DNA from: Clostridiales bacterium
GTDB taxonomy: Bacteria; Bacillota; Clostridia; Saccharofermentanales; Saccharofermentanaceae
Direction: 5' to 3'
NCBI GenBank assembly: GCA_017612755.1
Contig: JAGAFH010000052.1
Coordinates: 1 to 21,687, forward strand
Length of the DNA: 21,687 nucleotides
Position 1 is the stretch's first letter; each line of letters opens with the position of its first letter. The translations under genes were made by a program, and so were the position numbers. This document shows, piece after piece, positions 16,663 through 21,687 of this stretch. The notes below the pieces were generated by a model, which saw only the letters and a list, made by a program, of their open reading frames with translations, had not been told where the DNA came from and ran no database searches.

Positions 16663-17673
16663 TTATTTCGAGATAAACTCGTTGAGGATGGATTCCGCAG
16701 GAACCCAGTCCGGATCAACGACGGGTATCTTTGCCAGATGTCTTTCCAGACGGGCACATCTGTCCAGAGCCGTGGAAAGGTCGGCAAACGACTTGTTCTT
16801 GTTGGATCTTTCCATAAAGACATTAGGCGTCAGGGTCCCGTCCTCTACCATCCTGAATGCGGCATGGATATCGGAAAGGGCCAAAGGAGCGATAATGAGA
16901 CTTTCGTATCCCAGGAAAGAATTGACGTGGATGTCTGCGCTTTCCAGATAATCTGCAAATATGGTCTCCTCAGATCTTTCGATCATAGGCCAGTAATCCA
17001 CCGTTGAAAGAGCATGGGCTGCCCTGTGGCGGTTATCCCTGACGATCCTTCTAAGGAGCCTGATCTCGCCCATATCCATGAGCTTTGTATCGCAGAATAC
17101 GTTGCCGTAAGGCATGATGAACACCTTGAGGCAGTCTCTGTCGCTTATATTTCCTGATATCCTCTTGTTAAGACCGTGAAGTCCCTCCACTACAAGGACT
17201 CCGTTATCGGGAAGCTGGATAGCTTCTTCCTCGCTTCTCTCTTCGCTCTTTCTTGTCATGAAGTTAAAGAAGGGAGGTGTTACCTTCTCTCCCCTGATGA
17301 TCCTTTCCACATCAGATGCCGCCCTGTCAACATCCAGGGAATCTATCGTTTCAAAGTCGGGCCTGCCGTCCTTGTCGAACCGCAGTTCGGTCATGGTGTA
17401 ATAGTCGTCAAGGGACAGGAATGCAGCCTGTCTCCCGTGCCTTGTAAGACCGTCGGAAAGACGCATGGTAAATGTGGTCTTGCCTGAGGATGTGGGACCT
17501 GAGACAAAGATCGCTCTTTTCTCAGGATCGTTACAGAACATATCGACGATAGAATCGATCTTGTCGATAAACTCCTGTTCGCATGTCTTTATGAAAGCCG
17601 GAAGCTTCTTGGCACCGAGGCTTTCTTCCAGATCTTCGACCGTAATATCTTTCTTTCCCTGAAGCTGTGCCAT
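16663..17673 (-). CDS. Uridine kinase-family nucleoside kinase
   Basis: A 336-residue P-loop kinase of the phosphoribulokinase/uridine kinase family. The Walker A motif GPTSSGKTT is at 59-67, followed by SLDDYY (87-92), DFETIDSLDVD and VLVVEGLHGLN. Related clostridial proteins often carry an N-terminal TGS/threonyl-tRNA-synthetase-like part; here only about 50 residues precede the kinase domain. It probably phosphorylates a nucleoside, but the exact substrate cannot be read from sequence. GGAGG supports the ATG, and it sits 21 bases after the membrane protein gene. Confidence 0.88.
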   Translation of the reverse strand: MAQLQGKKDITVEDLEESLGAKKLPAFIKTCEQEFIDKIDSIVDMFCNDPEKRAIFVSGPTSSGKTTFTMRLSDGLTRHGRQAAFLSLDDYYTMTELRFDKDGRPDFETIDSLDVDRAASDVERIIRGEKVTPPFFNFMTRKSEERSEEEAIQLPDNGVLVVEGLHGLNKRISGNISDRDCLKVFIMPYGNVFCDTKLMDMGEIRLLRRIVRDNRHRAAHALSTVDYWPMIERSEETIFADYLESADIHVNSFLGYESLIIAPLALSDIHAAFRMVEDGTLTPNVFMERSNKNKSFADLSTALDRCARLERHLAKIPVVDPDWVPAESILNEFISK

Positions 17674-17694
17674 ATTATAACCTCCGTGATCTGA

Positions 17695-18303
17695 TTATCT
17701 TCTGTATCTGAAGACCCTTCTGATGACCAGCCGGTCTATGACCCAGTCGTAGGCATATTGGATAAACCTTACTGCCAGATAGACAAGACCGGGGATGACC
17801 AGTGCGGCTACCGCGATCAGTACGATCACCAGTACCACATGGATACCGCCTGCCAGGACTCCCATTACAGTTGCAAAGGATCCTGCACCGGAAGAGAACT
17901 TCTCTGTGTATTTTTCCAAAGTCTCATTCAGATAGTTGATAAGGAAATCCTGAAGTCCTGTGGACTGGACCTTTATCCTGGGAAGAATGAGGCTTACCGT
18001 CAGGCTCATTACGAGAAAAGACTTAAATGTCTTTTCAATAAGTACAAGTGCTTTGCCCCAGCCGGGCATTCGGTAATATCTGAAATTGATAAAAGGGCAT
18101 GCCAGCATGAGAAGGATGAGGATCACCCAGTGAAACACGTTAAATATGCCGATGCCCAGATATGTCTTTCCGGTGAAATAACGGAGGAGCACCAGAAGAT
18201 CCACAAGGAAGCCATAGAGAATAAACAGACCCGCATGGCGTCTGTTCTCAAAATCTGTGTCGCTCCACAGTTTACCCAGATATAAACCTTCTATATAATC
18301 CAT
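17695..18303 (-). CDS. Polytopic membrane protein of unknown function
   Basis: I do not recognise this 202-residue protein. It has hydrophobic segments at about 24-41, 48-70 and 94-110, and a long one or two at 143-180, so four to five membrane passes are likely. A polar stretch (112-140) lies between them, and the C terminus is basic (RLVIRRVFRYRR). A GTG at 18309 could extend it by two residues, but GGGGTG before the ATG at 18303 fits better. It is preceded by a 59-base gap that is A/T rich and might hold a weak promoter, and is followed closely by the kinase gene. Confidence 0.75.
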   Translation of the reverse strand: MDYIEGLYLGKLWSDTDFENRRHAGLFILYGFLVDLLVLLRYFTGKTYLGIGIFNVFHWVILILLMLACPFINFRYYRMPGWGKALVLIEKTFKSFLVMSLTVSLILPRIKVQSTGLQDFLINYLNETLEKYTEKFSSGAGSFATVMGVLAGGIHVVLVIVLIAVAALVIPGLVYLAVRFIQYAYDWVIDRLVIRRVFRYRR

Positions 18304-18362
18304 CTTCACCCCGAAAAGTGTTTTTGCCGCTTCTACTATTTTAACATATATGCCTTATTTTC

Positions 18363-18773
18363 TCATCTGAGCCTGAACCTGCACTCGGTGGTCTCTTCTA
18401 TAAGGCTCTTAAGGCTGTTCCAGTCCTTAGGGAAATTCTTAGTATGACTGCTTATAAGAGTGCTGTTATCCTTAAACCTTACTACGATCTTCCAGGAGGA
18501 AGGATTGGCTGTGGGATTTCCGTATTTTTCGAGTTCTCCCCTGTTATAACCTTCCATCCACTCCAGCATGCCAGTCTTCGGCAGTCTCTCCTGGATAGTC
18601 TCTATCTTGGATGCTGTAAGGGACTTCATGAAATTGTTATTCCACATATAGCCGTCATTCCAGTTGATGAGCTTTTTCTCAAAGTCGTACCTGACCTTAT
18701 ATCCGCCCCCGGAGAAGGAGCTGATCTCAACTTCCAGTACAGAGATATCATCGTACCTGTTCTTTTTCCCCAT
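18363..18773 (-). CDS. Small soluble protein of unknown function
   Basis: This 136-residue protein has no signal peptide or membrane segment and no motif I recognise. It is rich in Lys, Trp and aromatic residues, with an apparent alpha/beta pattern: SFSGGGYKVRYDF near the start, WKIVVRFKDNSTLIS in the middle and SLKSLIEETTECRFRL at the end. GAGGGT before the ATG supports the start. It begins 17 bases after the beta-propeller gene, so the two are almost surely co-transcribed. Composition resembles its neighbours, so no transfer is indicated. Confidence 0.75.
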   Translation of the reverse strand: MGKKNRYDDISVLEVEISSFSGGGYKVRYDFEKKLINWNDGYMWNNNFMKSLTASKIETIQERLPKTGMLEWMEGYNRGELEKYGNPTANPSSWKIVVRFKDNSTLISSHTKNFPKDWNSLKSLIEETTECRFRLR

Positions 18774-18790
18774 TTTACCCTCGATACTCC

Positions 18791-20686
18791 TTATTCGATC
18801 TTGATGCCCATAACGGACCCGGATGTTGTTCCTATGACCATCATATCCCCGAATACTGCAGGTGAAGCCTGGAAGGATACTCCGTTGGAGGTCTCATCTT
18901 CAGTACCTATATATCTTGATGTCTGTATATAATTGATGCGCTCACCTGTCTGACCGTTGATCAGATGGATCTGACCGATGTTGTCAGCGATGACTATGTA
19001 TGCGTTACCGTTCTCGTCGTAGCAGTCCACAGGAGAACTGTAGGAATAGATATTCATGTCATAATGCCAGGCTTCCGTTCCCGTATCCTTGTAGTAAGCG
19101 ACTACACGGTTACCGACCGTAAGGCCCTGGGTCATACTGTAGGAAAAGATGACCAGATTGGAGATGGAGTTCTTTCCGATGATGGGATTACCCAGACATC
19201 CGCCTGTCTGGTCCGTATCTGCAGTCTGTCCGTTATATGTATAGCAGGACTGGGACGTCTGCCATACCTCCTCACCTGTAAGGGCGTTGATCTTGTATGT
19301 ATAAGCGGCTCCGGAATACTGGCCTGAACCGCCCTGGTAATCCACCTCAGTACCGATATAGATGTAAGGCACCCCGTTCTCTTCTTCGAGGGCGGGTGAA
19401 AGACGGGAATCGTCACTTACCCTGAAGACCCAGACCATCTCAAAGGAATTGAGGTCAAGGCAGATAAGGTTCGAGTTGTTATCCACAAAGTATCCGTAGT
19501 TTCCGTAAACGCCGATGGAGCTCTCCACACCGAGATATCTTCCCTGGGTGTCATTGAAGATATACTTATATCCCGTGCAGACAGGGTTTATGGCGATAGA
19601 CGAACTTCCGGGAGTATAGTCGGTATTAAGCTGGAAAGTATATACGATACCGTTTTCACAGGGCCAGATCAGGGTATCGGAAGCCCTGTCCACGAGAGGC
19701 GATGAGTCAAAGGCCGCCCAGTTCATCCTGTAACCGCCGTCATCAAGACCCTCATAGAAATAAAGTCTCTGACCGTCTATCAGGGAATAGATATACATAC
19801 CAAATCCCTGATCGCCGTTATCGTCTCCCTGGCCGAGATAAAGGATGGGATAACCTCTGGGGTCAACGGAAGGAGTACCCTTTATGGAGGCCCCTACATA
19901 GATGGGATCCCTGGTCATGGAACCGTCATCCAGGTCGAAAAAGTAGACCCATCCGTCAAGGCAGGCATAGATGACTTCTACAAGATCATCCTTTGCGGCC
20001 TTGTCGCTATAGAGGTTCATGGAAGTCCTGACCTCGTCAGACCACTGGACGATAAGGGGCTGGCCCGTAAGCTCGAATCCGGTCCATTCATCACTCATAT
20101 CAGAAGTAGTCCTTGAATGGGTGCCATAGTACTCCCAGACCTGGGTCAGATCATCTACCACTCCGTCATCGGGGGTCAGGTAACCGAAGGTTGCCGTATT
20201 TCTGAAGTTGTTTCCCCTGAAAGTCAGGATGCCGGCGGCATCTACGGAATAATCCAGGGGGTCTGTCATATAGATAGGATTGGCTCTGTCATAGTCAGTC
20301 ACGATAACAGATCCGTTGATAACTGTCTGGGTAAGGCCTCTTGATGAGGGAAGCACGTCCGAAGCGATGGTCACATCAGGATCGATAACTACTGAAGCCG
20401 TGGCCGGGTAAAGAAGGGGATTCTGGTAATCCTGGATAGGCGGCACCGGAGTAGGGGTGGCTGTAGCAGGGACTATATATCTGTCGGATCCTTCGCCGGA
20501 AGCTTCAAGAACACTTGTCTTGTCGTCTGCAGCCTTCTTCTTGAAATAGATGCCTGCAAGGACAGACGTCAGCACTACCGACAGGATAGTCAGCATGATA
20601 ACGAGTGCCATTGTACCCTGGGACGGGTCTGTAGACGGCTCGTAAAAAGTATTGTCCGGTTCGATGTACTGATCATTACGGTTCAT
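18791..20686 (-). CDS. Membrane-anchored PQQ-like beta-propeller protein
   Basis: A 631-residue protein with a short cytosolic N terminus, one transmembrane helix at about 27-48 and a Thr/Pro linker (PATATPTPVPP, 73-83). A large outer domain is built of repeats of the quinoprotein-like beta-propeller type. Repeat-like phrases include LDGWVYFFDLDDGS, IYIGTEVDY and the C-terminal VIGTTSGSVMGIKIE. No dehydrogenase catalytic block or PQQ-binding set is evident, so it is more likely a binding or scaffolding propeller than an oxidoreductase. The ribosome binding site is ambiguous: AGGGGGA lies 16 bases before this ATG, while an ATG at residue 26 has AGGG at five bases. I keep the longer form. Function is unknown. 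Confidence 0.82.
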   Translation of the reverse strand: MNRNDQYIEPDNTFYEPSTDPSQGTMALVIMLTILSVVLTSVLAGIYFKKKAADDKTSVLEASGEGSDRYIVPATATPTPVPPIQDYQNPLLYPATASVVIDPDVTIASDVLPSSRGLTQTVINGSVIVTDYDRANPIYMTDPLDYSVDAAGILTFRGNNFRNTATFGYLTPDDGVVDDLTQVWEYYGTHSRTTSDMSDEWTGFELTGQPLIVQWSDEVRTSMNLYSDKAAKDDLVEVIYACLDGWVYFFDLDDGSMTRDPIYVGASIKGTPSVDPRGYPILYLGQGDDNGDQGFGMYIYSLIDGQRLYFYEGLDDGGYRMNWAAFDSSPLVDRASDTLIWPCENGIVYTFQLNTDYTPGSSSIAINPVCTGYKYIFNDTQGRYLGVESSIGVYGNYGYFVDNNSNLICLDLNSFEMVWVFRVSDDSRLSPALEEENGVPYIYIGTEVDYQGGSGQYSGAAYTYKINALTGEEVWQTSQSCYTYNGQTADTDQTGGCLGNPIIGKNSISNLVIFSYSMTQGLTVGNRVVAYYKDTGTEAWHYDMNIYSYSSPVDCYDENGNAYIVIADNIGQIHLINGQTGERINYIQTSRYIGTEDETSNGVSFQASPAVFGDMMVIGTTSGSVMGIKIE

Positions 20687-20753
20687 ACTTTGTTAAATAG
20701 ATCCCCCTTCATTTTCAGCACCCAATTTATAAGAGGGTACAGAAAAACAGAGT

Positions 20754-20770
20754 ATATTTTAACAAAATAT
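20754..20770. repeat. A/T inverted repeat in the whiA-propeller gap
   Basis: ATATTTT-AAC-AAAATAT is a perfect 7-bp inverted repeat placed 11 bases past the whiA stop codon. It overlaps a TATACT that could be a -10 box for the beta-propeller gene. It may be a weak terminator, an operator or chance in A/T-rich DNA. Confidence 0.35.
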
Positions 20771-20780
20771 GCAAATTATC

Positions 20781-21497
20781 TCAATCAAGACCCTTTGCGA
20801 TTTCCAAAAGCTTGTTAAGACGGTGGTTCATCCCCGATTTTCCTATGGGCGGATCCATCATCTTACCCAGTTCCGCTATGGATGCCCCGGGGTTTTCCAG
20901 ATGGATATTAAGGGCATCCCGAAGCTCCTGGGGAAGTTTTTTGTATTCATCGGATCCTTTGATCTTCAGGAAGGCCTCGTGTCTCCTGGCGCCGGCCTCC
21001 GCCTGCCTTCCCGCATTGGCGGTATCGCAGTTCATGGTACGGTTGACACTGCCGTAGACTTCCTTTTCGGCCCTTATATTCTCAAAATCAAGTCTGGACT
21101 TTCCTGCTCCGATAACCCCAAGGAAATCGGATACGCTGTCTCCGTTTCTTATATATATGATATTAGTCCCGTTTCTTTCTGAAGATGAGGCTTTTATATC
21201 CTCTCCCTCTAAGATCTCCATAACTATGCCGCAGGCGGCGGGGTTTTTGATGTGGAGCTCTATCCTGTAGGTCTTGGAAGGATCGGAACAATACCCGCAC
21301 TCAAGAAAGACGCCTCTTAAGAAGTAACGCCTGAAATCGGGATCGGTAGGATCTCCCAGCAGGATGCTGTCCTCATCTGAAGCATAGCCTATACCTGCAG
21401 CCATTGCCTGTAGCTTAAGATCTCCCTTGGGAAGATGACCGGTTATCTCTTCTTTGATGCCGGTGTTGAAACTGTCGGGATTATCCCTCTTTGACAT
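20781..21497 (-). CDS. whiA: WhiA-family DNA-binding protein, shortened N-terminal domain
   Basis: WhiA is a LAGLIDADG-like protein with a C-terminal helix-turn-helix that affects cell division and chromosome segregation in Gram-positive bacteria. Family marks here are [11 protein letters not shown] (58-68), [18 protein letters not shown] (125-142), [11 protein letters not shown] (151-161) and the [25 protein letters not shown] (206-227). The protein has 238 residues against about 310-325 usually. The first LAGLIDADG-like repeat is mostly missing: the family start [10 protein letters not shown] (9-18) and a remnant of the first helix lead almost directly into the second repeat. The reading frame is intact. 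It overlaps rapZ by 17 bases. Confidence 0.88.
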   Translation of the reverse strand: MSKRDNPDSFNTGIKEEITGHLPKGDLKLQAMAAGIGYASDEDSILLGDPTDPDFRRYFLRGVFLECGYCSDPSKTYRIELHIKNPAACGIVMEILEGEDIKASSSERNGTNIIYIRNGDSVSDFLGVIGAGKSRLDFENIRAEKEVYGSVNRTMNCDTANAGRQAEAGARRHEAFLKIKGSDEYKKLPQELRDALNIHLENPGASIAELGKMMDPPIGKSGMNHRLNKLLEIAKGLD

Positions 21498-21687
21498 ATC
21501 TGGGGTCCCTGAAGATATCCCTGTGATGGACTACCACCCGGTATCCCATCTCATCGATCTTTGCTCCGAGCTTTTCCGCGATATAGACAGACCTGTGGCG
21601 GCCGCCGGTGCAGCCGATGCCTATATGGAGCCTGCTCTTTCCCTCCCTGTTATAGAAGGGTATCGCAAACTTGAAGAAATCCGTGAG
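21481..21687 (-). CDS. rapZ: RNase adapter protein RapZ / nucleotide-binding YvcJ, 3' end
   Basis: The last 68 codons of a gene entering from the right edge. The phrases [36 protein letters not shown] and [10 protein letters not shown] match the conserved C-terminal domain of the RapZ/YvcJ family. This family pairs an N-terminal P-loop domain (outside the window) with a nucleotide- or RNA-binding C-terminal domain. It lies directly upstream of whiA, overlapping it by 17 bases, as in many Firmicutes. The yvcK gene often found between them is absent here. Confidence 0.93.
   Translation of the reverse strand, partial: LTDFFKFAIPFYNREGKSRLHIGIGCTGGRHRSVYIAEKLGAKIDEMGYRVVVHHRDIFRDPRYVKEG

Overview
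The window looks like chromosomal DNA of a low-to-moderate GC Firmicute of class Clostridia (Lachnospiraceae or Saccharofermentans-like). The grounds are strong AGGAGG-type ribosome binding sites, consensus sigma-A promoters, a WhiA/RapZ pair, a Gram-positive-type YidC, a Jag protein and an acetyl-type MetA. No mobile element, CRISPR array, tRNA or complete rRNA gene is visible. The species cannot be fixed from the sequence alone.

Layout. The left edge (about 1-95) holds a minus-strand promoter and leader that look like the start of an rRNA operon running out of the window. An L-lactate/malate dehydrogenase-family gene follows on the plus strand (341-1297) with its own terminator. A minus-strand pair, gyrA then a membrane-anchored D,D-carboxypeptidase, occupies 1405-5575. 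A palindromic divergent promoter region separates gyrA from a plus-strand ECF sigma factor and a putative anti-sigma membrane protein (5775-6873). From 6874 to 13564 lies the conserved rpmH-rnpA-yidD-yidC-jag-mnmE-mnmG-rsmG cluster, all on the minus strand. It starts at a consensus promoter (13640-13668) and has an attenuator-like hairpin right after rpmH. Farther right, also on the minus strand, a housekeeping series (alr, nnrD, metA, a uridine-kinase-family gene) lies downstream of three uncharacterised genes: a polytopic membrane protein, a 136-residue soluble protein and a membrane-anchored PQQ-type beta-propeller. A shortened whiA and the 3' end of rapZ close the window.

How the genes fit together. 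The rpmH-rsmG block makes ribosomal protein L34, the RNase P protein, the membrane insertase with its helpers, and enzymes that modify tRNA U34 and 16S rRNA. Such a block normally sits beside dnaA and oriC, but here alr replaces dnaA, and gyrA is found without gyrB. The region is therefore a rearranged origin-proximal segment. Almost all genes run on the minus strand, which suggests replication moves leftward from an origin to the right of the window (inference). The alr and carboxypeptidase genes serve D-alanine and peptidoglycan metabolism; nnrD repairs hydrated NAD(P)H; metA opens methionine synthesis.

The most unusual points are a WhiA missing most of its first LAGLIDADG-like repeat, a lactate-dehydrogenase-like enzyme with the malate-type Arg at the specificity position, the near-palindromic gyrA/sigma promoter region, and the uncharacterised beta-propeller gene trio. 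I see no clear case of a wholly new multi-gene defence or mobile system.
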